Part shown: piece by piece, positions 1 to 8,659 of the stretch
Layout of the letters: every line of letters starts with the position of its first letter
How positions within the stretch are numbered: position 1 is the first letter of the stretch
Source of the DNA: Cardiobacteriaceae bacterium TAE3-ERU3
Lineage (GTDB): Bacteria > Pseudomonadota > Gammaproteobacteria > Cardiobacteriales > Cardiobacteriaceae
Assembly: GCA_019218315.1 (NCBI GenBank)
Contig: JAHUUI010000002.1
Span: forward strand, 62,001-126,000
Direction of reading: 5' to 3'
DNA length: 64,000 bases
Made by a program: the position numbers and the translations under genes
Notes under the pieces: generated by a model
Database searches by the model: none
What the model was told of the DNA's origin: nothing
The model's input: the letters and a program-made list of their open reading frames with translations, nothing else

Positions 1-650
1 CCAGTATTTTATTGATGCACTTATCACGCTTTTGTGAAGAATTGATTTTGTGGAACAGCAGTGCATTTGCTTTCATTGATATACCGGATCGTTTCTGCAC
101 GGGTTCTTCAATTATGCCGCAGAAAAAAAATCCTGATGTTCCTGAGTTGGTGCGTGGCAAAAGTGCGCGGGTTTATGGGCACCTTTTCGCACTCCTTACT
201 CTTATGAAGAGCCAGCCTTTGGCTTATAACAAGGACAACCAAGAAGATAAAGAGCCAGTTTTCGATACCGTTGATACGGTGCTTAATTGTCTGCGTGCTT
301 TTGCGGATATGGTGCCTCATTTGCAGCCTAATCGAGACAAAATGTACGCAGCTGCGAAGCAGGGCTTCTCTACAGCGACAGATCTTGCCGATTATCTGGT
401 TCGTCGTGGCGTTGCTTTCCGCGATGCGCATGAGGTGGTTGGTCAAGCAGTGCATATAGCTTTAGAGCAAGGCGCTGATCTCAGTGATTTGTCTTTGGAT
501 ACGTTGCAGCGATTGAGTAATGTTATTGGAGATGATGTCTATGATTACCTCACACTTGAGGGGTCGGTTGCTGCACGTAAACACATCGGTGGAACTGCAC
601 CTGAGCAAGTTCGAGTTCAAATCGACAAGTGGCGGCAACAGTCGCGCTAA
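1..650 (+). CDS. argH: Argininosuccinate lyase, C-terminal part (5' end outside window)
   Basis: This is the C-terminal half of argininosuccinate lyase, which splits argininosuccinate into arginine and fumarate in the last step of arginine synthesis. The frame is open from base 3, so the start lies upstream of the window. The fumarase/aspartase superfamily signature [12 protein letters not shown] is at about bases 102-137; its flexible loop carries the catalytic serine. The helical region after it ([19 protein letters not shown]) and the C-terminal domain match ArgH rather than fumarase, AspA or PurB. The gene ends with TAA at 648-650. A new gene with its own ribosome binding site starts 59 bases later. 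Confidence 0.96.
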   Translation, partial: SILLMHLSRFCEELILWNSSAFAFIDIPDRFCTGSSIMPQKKNPDVPELVRGKSARVYGHLFALLTLMKSQPLAYNKDNQEDKEPVFDTVDTVLNCLRAFADMVPHLQPNRDKMYAAAKQGFSTATDLADYLVRRGVAFRDAHEVVGQAVHIALEQGADLSDLSLDTLQRLSNVIGDDVYDYLTLEGSVAARKHIGGTAPEQVRVQIDKWRQQSR

Positions 651-709
651 ACTGTGCGACAATGGCGAAAGGAATTGTGTGTTAAAGCGTATCCATCGGG
701 AGGTCGCTC

Positions 710-1015
710 ATGTTTAAGACAGTATTGGTTTTGTCCGTAGTAGTGGCCGTAGCAGGCTGCGCTAATCAGCCGCCACCCTCTGGTGTGCCTTTGGCTGCGC
801 AATCTACGCCAGCACCGGCGTATTCACCACTTGATCAGCCCAGCTTGCTACCAGCAAGCCATCAACGCTATAGCCAGCAGCGCAATCCGCTTGAAGGGGC
901 AGCTTATGGGTCTATGATTGGTGGTGGATTAGGGCAAGTCGTTGGTCAGGACACAGAATCGACAGTGTATGGCGCGGCAGCAGGTGCATTAATCGGCTAT
1001 GGTACAAATCGCTAA
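710..1015 (+). CDS. Small glycine-zipper lipoprotein
   Basis: A 101-residue predicted lipoprotein. The N-terminus is a short hydrophobic signal ending in the lipobox AVAGC, with the lipidated cysteine at residue 17. A proline-rich stretch follows. The C-terminal third (about residues 64-100) is rich in glycine and alanine with GxxxG spacing (YGSMIGGGLGQVVG, YGAAAGALIGYG), a glycine-zipper membrane motif seen in OsmB/SlyB-like outer-membrane lipoproteins. The start is supported by GGGAGG at 698-703. A terminator directly follows, so it is probably monocistronic or the end of an argH transcript. Its precise role is unknown. Confidence 0.8.
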   Translation: MFKTVLVLSVVVAVAGCANQPPPSGVPLAAQSTPAPAYSPLDQPSLLPASHQRYSQQRNPLEGAAYGSMIGGGLGQVVGQDTESTVYGAAAGALIGYGTNR

Positions 1016-1028
1016 TTTTTAAATTATG

Positions 1029-1051
1029 CCAACCCTTTTGGGTTGGTTTTT
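1029..1051 (+). terminator. Rho-independent terminator after the lipoprotein gene
   Basis: A 7-bp perfect stem (CCAACCC/GGGTTGG) with a TTTT loop is followed by a run of T. It lies 13 bases after the stop at 1015. It overlaps a possible upstream ATG at 1026 of the next frame, which argues that the next gene starts at 1074. Confidence 0.85.
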
Positions 1052-1073
1052 GATAACGTTTGGTAGGTATTTT

Positions 1074-1445
1074 ATGCGCAGTGAACGCGTTTGGTTCAGC
1101 TTCTTTATTTTATTGGCGCTTACGCTCAATTTTGGATTCGTCTATGGCAGCATCGACAATCCCGAGCATCACGATAAAATTGAATTATTTTTAGCATTTG
1201 TGGTGAGTGTGGTATGTACCATTCTCAAGTTTGGTGACCGTTCGCATCTCGGTGCGCTGTTGTTGGCAACGAGTCTCGTTGCTGATGTCCAATTGCTGTC
1301 AGCGATTGGTGTATGGACATTCAACACTGGTTTGCTCGATGCAGCGACACTGTCAACAATCGTTTCATTTACCGCAGGTGCTTTGGTGGCTAACCTCGTG
1401 TCGGTGATTTTGGTTGTGATTGAAGTGGCAACCTTACGGCGCTAA
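1074..1445 (+). CDS. Small integral membrane protein, DUF6394-like
   Basis: A 123-residue protein with four hydrophobic segments (about residues 5-25, 37-52, 60-80 and 90-118) and few charges between them. It resembles the DUF6394 family of unknown function as I remember it. The in-frame ATG at 1026 would lie inside the preceding terminator and would add 16 residues; the ATG at 1074, preceded by GGTAGG at 1062-1067, is preferred. The stop is two bases before the GTG of the potassium-channel gene, so the two are very likely co-translated. The product may be a partner of that channel, but this is inferred only from adjacency. Confidence 0.7.
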   Translation: MRSERVWFSFFILLALTLNFGFVYGSIDNPEHHDKIELFLAFVVSVVCTILKFGDRSHLGALLLATSLVADVQLLSAIGVWTFNTGLLDAATLSTIVSFTAGALVANLVSVILVVIEVATLRR

Positions 1446-1447
1446 TT

Positions 1448-3145
1448 GTGAATGATATTGTCTATCTGATTTTACGCCAGATACGACGTCCGGCGCTGAT
1501 TCTGCTGAGTGCTTACTCGGTCGCAGTACTTGGGATGTCGTTAATCCCGATGGTTGGTGAAGACGGTGAGATGACTTATCTCAGTGTCTTTCAGTCATTT
1601 TATTGGGTGAGCTATACCGCGACGACGATTGGTTATGGTGAAGTGCCGGTGCCATTTTCCGATTGGCAGCGTATCTGGGTTGCATTCAGTATTTATTACA
1701 CCGTTCCGGCCTGGCTTTATGCGGCCGGTAAAATTATCGCACTAATGCAGGATCCAACTTTCCAGCATGCACTGGAAGAGAGCCGCTTTGCACGTAGAGT
1801 ATTGTCGCAGCGCGAGCGTTTTGTGATTATTTGTGGCTTTGGTGAAGCTGGGCAACGGTTGGTGAGTTCTTTTTTGGCTGACGATTATCAGTGTGTGGTG
1901 ATTGAGCAAGACCAGAATCGAGTCAACAGGATGTCACTCGATCCAGCCTTGCATCGAGTGCTTGCGATACAAGGTGATGCGTCTGATGTCGAATTACTTG
2001 AGAAAGCTGGAATTGGTTCGCCGCACTGCCGTGCTGTCATTGCCATCACCGATGAAGAAACGGTGAACATTAAGGTAGCACTGGCAGCACGCTTGCTTTC
2101 CAGTGACCGTTCTCGCTTCAAAGTGATTTGTCGTACCTTTACCCGGCGTGGCAGTGCCAATGCAAAATCATTTGCGACGGATGTTGTCATCAATACGAAC
2201 CGAATCTTTACAGAAAGGCTGACCATTGGCTTGCGCCGACCGTCCATTGCCAAGCTGATGTCGCTTATGCATGCCAAACCAGGCACGGAGCATCACTATG
2301 CGCCGCAGCCACCGCGCGGGCACTGGATTATTTGTGGCTACGACAATCTCGGGAAAACGCTTGAACGCTTTTTAGACTATGAGGGCGTAGATACGACCAT
2401 CATAGATACAGGCATAGAAGCCAAAGATCGCCACGTTATCGGGACGGGCACCGAAGCTGTGACCTTGCGTGAAGCACGCATAGACCGTGCGACTGCGATT
2501 GTTGCCGGGCGCACGAATGATCCGGATAACCTCTCTATTGTGATGACAGCAAAGAGTATGCATCCGTCGCTGTTTGTAGTGGGTAAACAGAACCGCAGCA
2601 GTAATCATCGTCTGTTTGACGTGGCTGGTTTTGATAGCGTCATGGAAGAGGCTGAATTAATCGTCAGTAAAAGTTTCCCCGAGGTAGCTCGCCCACTCAT
2701 GAGCCGCTTTTTGGTTTTGCTGCGCCATCAGAATGAAAAGTGGGGCAAAGCCATGCTCGAAAGGATTGAGGCATTGGCTGGTAACCATGTTCCATACCAA
2801 TATATTTTGCGCATTGATGAGCAGCGTGCTCCAGCAGTTGTTAAAGAGCTGGCAAATGGCCATTTATTGCGTATGCAGAGCTTGTGGATGCATCCACACC
2901 AGCCGGATACACAGCACGATGCGATTCCGCTGTTATTGCTGCGTAACAAACAAGAGATATTGTTACCAAAGCCTGCTACCGCACTGCAAAAAGATGATCG
3001 TGTTTTGATTATCTATAAAGAGCGGATAGTGGAGCAGCGGATTCATCGTGCAGCCATTGATGAGGGCGAGCTGTACTATGCGATGCACGGCAAAGAACAT
3101 ACGCGATCATTATTAATGAATTATATTTTCAATAAATTGGATTAA
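1448..3145 (+). CDS. Potassium channel with two RCK (TrkA-N/TrkA-C) domains
   Basis: A 565-residue inner-membrane ion channel. Two membrane segments (about residues 14-36 and 75-100) flank a pore loop with the selectivity filter TTIGYGE at residues 59-65, a variant of the usual TVGYGD. The cytoplasmic part holds two RCK modules. The first Rossmann fold starts at VIICGFGEAG (G130) with a nucleotide-binding GxGxxG. The second starts near residue 294 with GYDNLG, where the glycine motif is degenerate, so only the first site may bind nucleotide. The start is GTG, two bases after the DUF6394-like gene. It is expected to conduct K+ under control of cytoplasmic ligands; the ligand is unknown. Confidence 0.88.
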   Translation: MNDIVYLILRQIRRPALILLSAYSVAVLGMSLIPMVGEDGEMTYLSVFQSFYWVSYTATTIGYGEVPVPFSDWQRIWVAFSIYYTVPAWLYAAGKIIALMQDPTFQHALEESRFARRVLSQRERFVIICGFGEAGQRLVSSFLADDYQCVVIEQDQNRVNRMSLDPALHRVLAIQGDASDVELLEKAGIGSPHCRAVIAITDEETVNIKVALAARLLSSDRSRFKVICRTFTRRGSANAKSFATDVVINTNRIFTERLTIGLRRPSIAKLMSLMHAKPGTEHHYAPQPPRGHWIICGYDNLGKTLERFLDYEGVDTTIIDTGIEAKDRHVIGTGTEAVTLREARIDRATAIVAGRTNDPDNLSIVMTAKSMHPSLFVVGKQNRSSNHRLFDVAGFDSVMEEAELIVSKSFPEVARPLMSRFLVLLRHQNEKWGKAMLERIEALAGNHVPYQYILRIDEQRAPAVVKELANGHLLRMQSLWMHPHQPDTQHDAIPLLLLRNKQEILLPKPATALQKDDRVLIIYKERIVEQRIHRAAIDEGELYYAMHGKEHTRSLLMNYIFNKLD

Positions 3146-3147
3146 AT

Positions 3148-3885
3148 ATGCTTTATTATCATTGTGAAGGTAAAGGTTCGCCGTTATTATTGCTACACAG
3201 TGGTGGCATGGCCGGTGAAGAATGGCAGCCGCAGATTGATGCGCTTGCCAAGCGCCACCGCGTGATTGTCCCCGATTTACCGGGGCATGGTCGCTCACCG
3301 CTTGAAGGTGAAAGGCTTACTGTGGATGGTATGGGTGAGGCGGTGATTGCATTACTTGATGAACTTGGCGTTGAGCAGACGCATGTTTGCGGGTCTTCTA
3401 TGGGAGGCGCAGTCGCTTTATGGTTAACATTAAATTATCCACAGCGTATTAAGCGCTTGGTTGTTTACCGCATCACATACCGTAAAAATACGGGAACCCA
3501 TGAACAAACCCAAAGCATGGCTGACCCTGGATATTGGCAGCGCTTTGGATTGCACAAATGGTTGTCTAAGCTTCATGAGCCACAAGGTGGCGCTGAGGCA
3601 TGGAAAAAAGTGATTGCCCGTGTTAGCCAAGCTCTTGATCCGCAGACTTCTGCACATAGTCACCAGCTTGAAGATTTACAGCGAATAAAAAATCCGACTT
3701 TGTTGATTGTCGGTGACCGTGATCCAGTCGCTCCGCTGGGTGATGTTTTGGATATGTATCGCACCATACCGTCAGCAGGCCTTTGGGTAATGCCATTTGC
3801 GAGCCATATTACAGCGACCAATACTTGGCGCAGTGATGCATTCAGCGAAGAAGTTTTGCGCTTTCTTGCAAAGCCAATAGATTGA
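3148..3885 (+). CDS. Alpha/beta-fold hydrolase
   Basis: A 245-residue single-domain alpha/beta hydrolase. The oxyanion-hole segment is LLLHSGGMAG (about residues 13-22). The nucleophile elbow GSSMG places Ser84 as the nucleophile, GDRDP gives Asp192 as a probable acid and ASH gives His220 as the base. PDLPGHGRS after strand 4 is typical of the family. There is no signal peptide, so it is probably cytoplasmic. The ATG starts two bases after the channel stop, so it belongs to the same transcript. The substrate cannot be inferred; esterase, lactonase or C-C hydrolase activity are all possible. Confidence 0.88.
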   Translation: MLYYHCEGKGSPLLLLHSGGMAGEEWQPQIDALAKRHRVIVPDLPGHGRSPLEGERLTVDGMGEAVIALLDELGVEQTHVCGSSMGGAVALWLTLNYPQRIKRLVVYRITYRKNTGTHEQTQSMADPGYWQRFGLHKWLSKLHEPQGGAEAWKKVIARVSQALDPQTSAHSHQLEDLQRIKNPTLLIVGDRDPVAPLGDVLDMYRTIPSAGLWVMPFASHITATNTWRSDAFSEEVLRFLAKPID

Positions 3886-3913
3886 ATTGAAGATTAACTA
3901 AGGAGAGTTGAAA

Positions 3914-4855
3914 ATGGAAAAAGTAATAACCGTGACTCCTAATCCGGCCATTGACCTGACTATGCACGTTTCAGACTGGGAGCGTGGGCGCGTTAACCGC
4001 GGGGAAGATATGTTCGTTACACCAGGTGGTAAAGGGCTGACCGTTGCGTTAAATCTCGCAGAGGCTGGAATTCATAGCCGTGTTACCGGGTGGATGGGGG
4101 CACACAATGATGCACCATTTACTCGTGCTTTTGAAGCGCATGACATCGTTGATGATTTCATTCGTTACCCGGGTGATACTCGCCGTAACATAAAAATCGT
4201 TGATAACAGCAATGGCGAAACAACCGACATCAATATGCCTGGTCAAAACGTCAGTACTGAATTGTTGCAGCAGCAGCTTGATTATCTTGATCGTGAAGTT
4301 GACGAGAATACGGTTCTTGTTTTTGGTGGATCGTTGCCACCGGGTATTGAAAAAGACTTTTATGCGCGTATGGCTGCGAAATATCGTGATAAGTGCCGTT
4401 ATTTGGTGATAGATACCAGTGATCGTGCATTAAAAGCAATGATGAATGCTGATGTGTTGCCGCATGTCATCAAACCTAATATTCATGAGCTGGAAGGCTT
4501 GACTGGTCGCTCGATTGAGACCGCTGAAGATATCGTTGAACAGGCAAGAGAGTTTATCGCTCGTGGAGTTAAACTCGCAGTGGTATCGGCTGGAGAAAAA
4601 GGGGCATGGTTTGTAACCGAAGATACTGTTATTCATGCACAGCCGCCAAAAGTCAAAGTGGCTAGTACGGTTGGCGCTGGTGATGCCATGGTTGCCGGGA
4701 CAGTTCGTGGCTTGCTGCTGAATCGTCCTTTGGAAGAAATTGCACGCACAGCGACTGCGTACAGCGTCGCCAATATTATGGCTGTAGGGATTTCTTTGCC
4801 GCCACAAGATGAAATTGAACGTATTCGTGAAAAAGTAACCATCACTAAAGAGTAA
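3914..4855 (+). CDS. PfkB-family sugar-phosphate kinase (1-phosphofructokinase type)
   Basis: A 313-residue ribokinase/PfkB-fold kinase, closest in pattern to 1-phosphofructokinase and tagatose-6-phosphate kinase. It begins ITVTPNPAIDLT, typical of that branch, followed by the sugar-binding GGKG (residues about 36-39). The C-terminal PfkB signature STVGAGDAMVAG carries the catalytic base Asp257. An upstream in-frame TTG at 3908 is possible, but AGGAG at 3901-3905 suits the ATG at 3914. No fructose PTS genes (fruA, fruB) are next to it, so the name FruK is not secure; a 6-phosphofructokinase of the PfkB type is the alternative. A strong terminator follows. Confidence 0.85.
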   Translation: MEKVITVTPNPAIDLTMHVSDWERGRVNRGEDMFVTPGGKGLTVALNLAEAGIHSRVTGWMGAHNDAPFTRAFEAHDIVDDFIRYPGDTRRNIKIVDNSNGETTDINMPGQNVSTELLQQQLDYLDREVDENTVLVFGGSLPPGIEKDFYARMAAKYRDKCRYLVIDTSDRALKAMMNADVLPHVIKPNIHELEGLTGRSIETAEDIVEQAREFIARGVKLAVVSAGEKGAWFVTEDTVIHAQPPKVKVASTVGAGDAMVAGTVRGLLLNRPLEEIARTATAYSVANIMAVGISLPPQDEIERIREKVTITKE

Positions 4856-4897
4856 CCCTTAATATTAGTGTGGCGTGTTTATTGCGCCAAAACTTCT

Positions 4898-4939
4898 AAA
4901 GCCCATTGAGTAGTTATGAAAATACTCAATGGGCTTTTT
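4898..4939 (+). terminator. Rho-independent terminator after the PfkB-family kinase
   Basis: A 15-bp perfect inverted repeat (4898-4912 with 4923-4937, core GCCCATTGAG) encloses a 10-base loop and ends in TTTTT. It closes the operon 1074-4855. Confidence 0.92.
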
Positions 4940-5050
4940 GTATCGAATGTATTTTGGGGTTGTTTGGGTATTATTCTGTGGCCAGATTTTGAGTAACCAA
5001 TGCTCTATTCTGGCTAATGCAGTATGTGCCATTAAGGTGCTTTGCCATAA

Positions 5051-5079
5051 AAAAATGGCCTCGCATGGCGAGGCCATTT
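5051..5079 (-). terminator. Rho-independent terminator of the proC-yggT-mnmG operon
   Basis: An 11-bp perfect stem (5053-5063 with 5069-5079, core ATGGCCTCG) with a 5-base loop. Read on the minus strand it is followed by a run of T. It lies 19 bases past the stop of the 64-residue gene. Confidence 0.9.
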
Positions 5080-5097
5080 GATCCAATAACCTATTGG

Positions 5098-5292
5098 TTA
5101 ATCTTCAATGAAGGGTAGTGAGTCGCCATTCCATCTGTGTTCGCTGTCGGGAAGGAAAGTGAGGCTTTCTCCCTCGGCTGAACTGATCAACCATCCGCCA
5201 GGAACGGGAGTACGAAAAAAAGGCTTCTTGGGACCACCTTTTGAAGTGATCAATTTCCACTCAAGACGGGGTTTTTTGCCAAATAGTTTCAT
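5098..5292 (-). CDS. Small basic protein of unknown function downstream of mnmG
   Basis: A 64-residue protein I do not recognise. It is basic at the N-terminus ([12 protein letters not shown]) and acidic at the C-terminus, with several aromatic residues and no signal peptide or membrane segment. Its ATG overlaps the mnmG stop (ATGA), and a terminator lies directly downstream. It therefore sits as the coupled last gene of the proC operon. That arrangement supports it as a real gene, although no family evidence was found. A frame on the other strand over the same bases has no such context. Confidence 0.6.
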   Translation of the reverse strand: MKLFGKKPRLEWKLITSKGGPKKPFFRTPVPGGWLISSAEGESLTFLPDSEHRWNGDSLPFIED

Positions 5293-7154
5293 GAAATTGA
5301 TTCTCGTGTGTTGATATGGTGTTTTTTCAGGTAAATATGCAATAACGATAAAGCCGCAGGTGTGACCCCCGGAATACGAGCAGCCTGATCCATACTTATT
5401 GGCTGAATCCGCTGTAGCTTCTCTGCAACTTCGGAAGAAAGCCCGCGCACAGCCAAGTAGTCAAACGGTGTAGGAAGTGCTTGCTCGCGTTGACCACGCA
5501 TTTTTGCGACGTCGTCTTGTTGTCTGGCAATGTATCCAGCATATTTTGCATGAATATCAATTTGCTCAATGACGGCTGGGTCGAGTTCAGGGGCGTCGAA
5601 TTCAGGCAATGCGGCTAGCGTCGCATAATCAATTTCAGGTCGCTTGAGCAGTTCAATGGCATGAACAGGCTGCTTGAGTTCTGGTAGCTGTGTTGGGCGA
5701 ACCAAAGTTTGTGCAAGGCGGCCTTGCTCACGCTCAATGGCCTCCATTTTCTCGCTGAATGCGCGGTAGTGCTCTTCTCCGACAACGCCAAGCTCATGAC
5801 CAATTGCGGTTAGGCGTGCATCGGCATTGTCTTCGCGTAACAGCAGGCGATATTCGGCACGCGAGGTAAACATGCGGTAGGGCTCTGATGTTCCTTGAGT
5901 AACGAGGTCATCGACCAAGACGCCGATATAGGCTTGCTCACGTTGTGGATACCAAGGGTCTCGTTGCTGGACGCGCAGTGCGGCGTTGATACCAGCCAGA
6001 AGCCCTTGTGCCGCAGCTTCTTCATAGCCTGTGGTGCCATTGATCTGACCAGCAAAGAAGAGGTTGCGGATGGTCTTGGTTTCGAGGTGGTGATATAAGC
6101 CTTGTGGATTAAAGAAATCGTATTCGATTGCGTAACCAGGGCGAGTAATAAAGGCCTTTTCCAGCCCCTTCATCGCCTGAATGTATTCAATTTGTGCTGC
6201 GAAAGGCAAGCTGGTTGAAACGCCATTAGGGTAGAGCTCGTTCGTGGTTAGGCTTTCTGGCTCGATGAAGACCTGATGGCTGCTTTTATCGGTAAAGCGC
6301 ATGACTTTGTCTTCAATCGAAGGGCAGTAGCGTGGCCCACTGGCATCAATAACACCAGTGTACATGGGCGATTGGTCGAGGTATTTACGGATGACGTCGT
6401 GCGCTTTTTCATTGGTGTGCGTGATATAGCACGATATTTGCCGTGGGTGCTGGCTGACGTTACCAAGGAATGAAAATACTGGCATCGGTTCATCGCCGGG
6501 CTGTTCGGCAAGCACACTATAGTCAACTGAGCGTGCATCAATACGAGGAGGCGTACCGGTTTTCAGGCGATTAACATCAAACGGTAAGTCACGCAGACGT
6601 GCAGACAGCTCATTTGATGGAGGATCACCAGCGCGACCACCTGCAAAATTGTTCAGGCCAACATGGATCTTGCCACCGAGAAAAGTACCGGCTGTGAGCA
6701 CCACAGTATCAGCGTAAAAATCAATTTGATGCTGTGTTTTGACGCCGCAGACCTGCTCGCCATCAAGAATGACGTCTGTAACCGGCGACTGGAAAACATC
6801 GAGATTGGCTTGGTGTTCGACCATATTGCGGATAGCCGCTTTGTAAAGAATACGGTCAGCCTGAGCCCGAGTTGCACGTACAGCCGGACCTTTGCGGCTA
6901 TTGAGAATGCGCCACTGAATGCCAGATAAATCAGCAGCTTTAGCCATCAGACCACCAAGAGCATCGACTTCTTTGACCAGATGTCCTTTACCTATACCGC
7001 CGATTGCTGGATTACAGCTCATTTGGCCAATTGTTTCAATATTGTGGGTCAGTAGTAGCGTGCGTGCACCCATGCGCGCAGCAGCGCAGGCTGCTTCGAC
7101 ACCTGCATGGCCGCCACCAACAACGATAACTTGATATTGCTGGGGGTATTTCAT
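5289..7154 (-). CDS. mnmG: tRNA uridine-5-carboxymethylaminomethyl modification enzyme, FAD subunit
   Basis: MnmG (GidA), 621 residues, works with the GTPase MnmE to install the cmnm5 group on wobble U34 of certain tRNAs, using FAD, NADH and methylene-THF. The N-terminal dinucleotide fold [10 protein letters not shown] (about residues 13-22) binds FAD. The family motifs [17 protein letters not shown] (about 46-62) and GTPPRID follow. The C-terminal helical domain after about residue 550 is the MnmE/tRNA-binding part. The length matches the family (about 620-630). The ATG overlaps the yggT stop (ATGA), so it is translationally coupled inside the proC-yggT-mnmG operon. MnmE is not in the window. 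Confidence 0.97.
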   Translation of the reverse strand: MKYPQQYQVIVVGGGHAGVEAACAAARMGARTLLLTHNIETIGQMSCNPAIGGIGKGHLVKEVDALGGLMAKAADLSGIQWRILNSRKGPAVRATRAQADRILYKAAIRNMVEHQANLDVFQSPVTDVILDGEQVCGVKTQHQIDFYADTVVLTAGTFLGGKIHVGLNNFAGGRAGDPPSNELSARLRDLPFDVNRLKTGTPPRIDARSVDYSVLAEQPGDEPMPVFSFLGNVSQHPRQISCYITHTNEKAHDVIRKYLDQSPMYTGVIDASGPRYCPSIEDKVMRFTDKSSHQVFIEPESLTTNELYPNGVSTSLPFAAQIEYIQAMKGLEKAFITRPGYAIEYDFFNPQGLYHHLETKTIRNLFFAGQINGTTGYEEAAAQGLLAGINAALRVQQRDPWYPQREQAYIGVLVDDLVTQGTSEPYRMFTSRAEYRLLLREDNADARLTAIGHELGVVGEEHYRAFSEKMEAIEREQGRLAQTLVRPTQLPELKQPVHAIELLKRPEIDYATLAALPEFDAPELDPAVIEQIDIHAKYAGYIARQQDDVAKMRGQREQALPTPFDYLAVRGLSSEVAEKLQRIQPISMDQAARIPGVTPAALSLLHIYLKKHHINTRESIS

Positions 7155-7681
7155 GGATGACCAACCAGTGCAGAGCCAATCAGAGAAAAAGTTAGCTTAT
7201 ACATCCCACTTTGCGCGAATTGGATCGCAAACAAGGCAATGATTGGTGAAAAGTCGAGCCCACCAAGTGATGGAATGATGCGACGAATTGGCGCAAGCAG
7301 CCAATCCGAGCAAGACAGCGCAACTTGCATGACTGGTTGACGCGGATCAGTTTGGAGCCATGAACCGATCACAACGATCAACATGGTATAGAAAATTACT
7401 TGTAGCCAAGTGGTGATGAAAAGTATGTTGATGCCAAACAGCAAAGCAATTGAAATATTTCGGAACAGCACAAATGCAGCCAGTACGGCGATAATCACTG
7501 CAGGGACCAAAGCTGCATAGTCGTAGCGCTTGCTGGGCATTAAGCGTTTAAAGGGGAGGACGACGGGATCGGTCAACTGGTTAAGCTTATCGACTACAGG
7601 ATTGTAGCCAAGGCGGTAGGCATTGACGTGAAAGCGAACAATAAATACCGCAATCAGTAATTTAATAATAAATATAATCAT
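7151..7681 (-). CDS. YggT family membrane protein
   Basis: A 176-residue inner-membrane protein with two YggT repeats, each a hydrophobic pair around a conserved NP/DP segment ([24 protein letters not shown] early; [11 protein letters not shown]-type segment [17 protein letters not shown] late). The family is conserved next to proC in many Gammaproteobacteria and has been linked to osmotic tolerance and membrane proteins, but the biochemical role is not settled. It starts three bases after proC stops and ends overlapping mnmG, so all three are one operon. Confidence 0.9.
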   Translation of the reverse strand: MIIFIIKLLIAVFIVRFHVNAYRLGYNPVVDKLNQLTDPVVLPFKRLMPSKRYDYAALVPAVIIAVLAAFVLFRNISIALLFGINILFITTWLQVIFYTMLIVVIGSWLQTDPRQPVMQVALSCSDWLLAPIRRIIPSLGGLDFSPIIALFAIQFAQSGMYKLTFSLIGSALVGHP

Positions 7682-7684
7682 GGA

Positions 7685-8530
7685 TCACCAATCTTTGGTT
7701 AGCGATTGTCTGAGGTCGGTGGATTTGTTCACAACAGCATCCATTGCCTGAGTGACTACGCGATCTAGCTCAGCTTGCTCAAACACGGCGAGAGCTTGTG
7801 CGGTGGTACCCCCTTCAACTGCAACACTTCGGCATAGGTCTGCAAAATCAGGTTTTTCTGCATCATTTTCCAGTGCCAAAGTAGCAGCGCCCATCGCAGT
7901 CAAGGTCACTAAGTCGTACACTTCATCTCGCTCAAAGCCGTATTGCTCACCAGCTTTAGCCATTGCCTGCATAAAACGGAAGAAGTAGGCGATACCACTA
8001 CCGGTAATCGCTGTTATGCCATCAATTTGTACTTCATCATCAAGCCAAGCGATTTCGCCCACAGTAGAGAAGATTGCTTCAATCAGGCCAGCATCTTCAT
8101 CTGATAAATCCTGATCGGTGTATATACCGGTTAGTGAAGCATTTACTTCAGCACCAACATTGGGCATGGCACGGATCAATGGTAGATCATCACCGATGAA
8201 CTTGCGGTAGGAGGTGGAATTGATTGCGGCTGCCAGTGTCACGATGATTTTTTCATTGAGATCATAGCTGGTTATTTCTTCCAATACTGTACGAATTTGC
8301 TGGGGCTTGACAGCGAGGATAATGATGTCAGCTTGCTGGATCAGCCATTGATTATCCGCCCTGCATTCTATGCCGCAGAGTTCGCTGGCACGATTAGCGC
8401 TGGCTTGGCTTTGGCAGGTAGCTAAGATATTAGTTGCAGGGAAGGTGTTGTTTTCATCTGCGAGCAGGCCAGAAATAATGGCTTGAGCCATGTGGCCACA
8501 GCCAATGAAACCTATTGTGGGTAAATTCAT
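7685..8530 (-). CDS. proC: Pyrroline-5-carboxylate reductase
   Basis: ProC, 281 residues, reduces 1-pyrroline-5-carboxylate to proline with NAD(P)H, the last step of proline synthesis. The N-terminal Rossmann motif GFIGCGHMAQAI is at residues about 7-18. ILAVKPQQ (about 72-79) and the dimer-domain signature ITAITGSGIAYFFRFMQAM with the substrate-binding segment GGTTAQAL near the C-terminus are diagnostic. It is the first gene of proC-yggT-mnmG. It is divergent from pilT, with a 129-base shared control region. Confidence 0.96.
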   Translation of the reverse strand: MNLPTIGFIGCGHMAQAIISGLLADENNTFPATNILATCQSQASANRASELCGIECRADNQWLIQQADIIILAVKPQQIRTVLEEITSYDLNEKIIVTLAAAINSTSYRKFIGDDLPLIRAMPNVGAEVNASLTGIYTDQDLSDEDAGLIEAIFSTVGEIAWLDDEVQIDGITAITGSGIAYFFRFMQAMAKAGEQYGFERDEVYDLVTLTAMGAATLALENDAEKPDFADLCRSVAVEGGTTAQALAVFEQAELDRVVTQAMDAVVNKSTDLRQSLTKDW

Positions 8531-8659
8531 TTTAATAAGCCTCTACGGCAATTTATTGAGTCGCGAATTTTATCATGGAATGAAACTTTGGTCAGTCTGC
8601 TGATTTCAAGCTAAGATAGTCGTTTGTTACGGTTTGGTTCTATTTGAGAGGGACACAAA

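Noticed and set aside
1026-1073. Extended start of the DUF6394-like gene
   Set aside because: The ATG at 1026 lies next to and within the terminator hairpin 1029-1051; the ATG at 1074 is a better start.
5108-5314. A 68-codon plus-strand frame opposite the 64-residue gene
   Set aside because: It has no ribosome binding site or operon context, while the minus-strand frame is coupled to mnmG and followed by a terminator.
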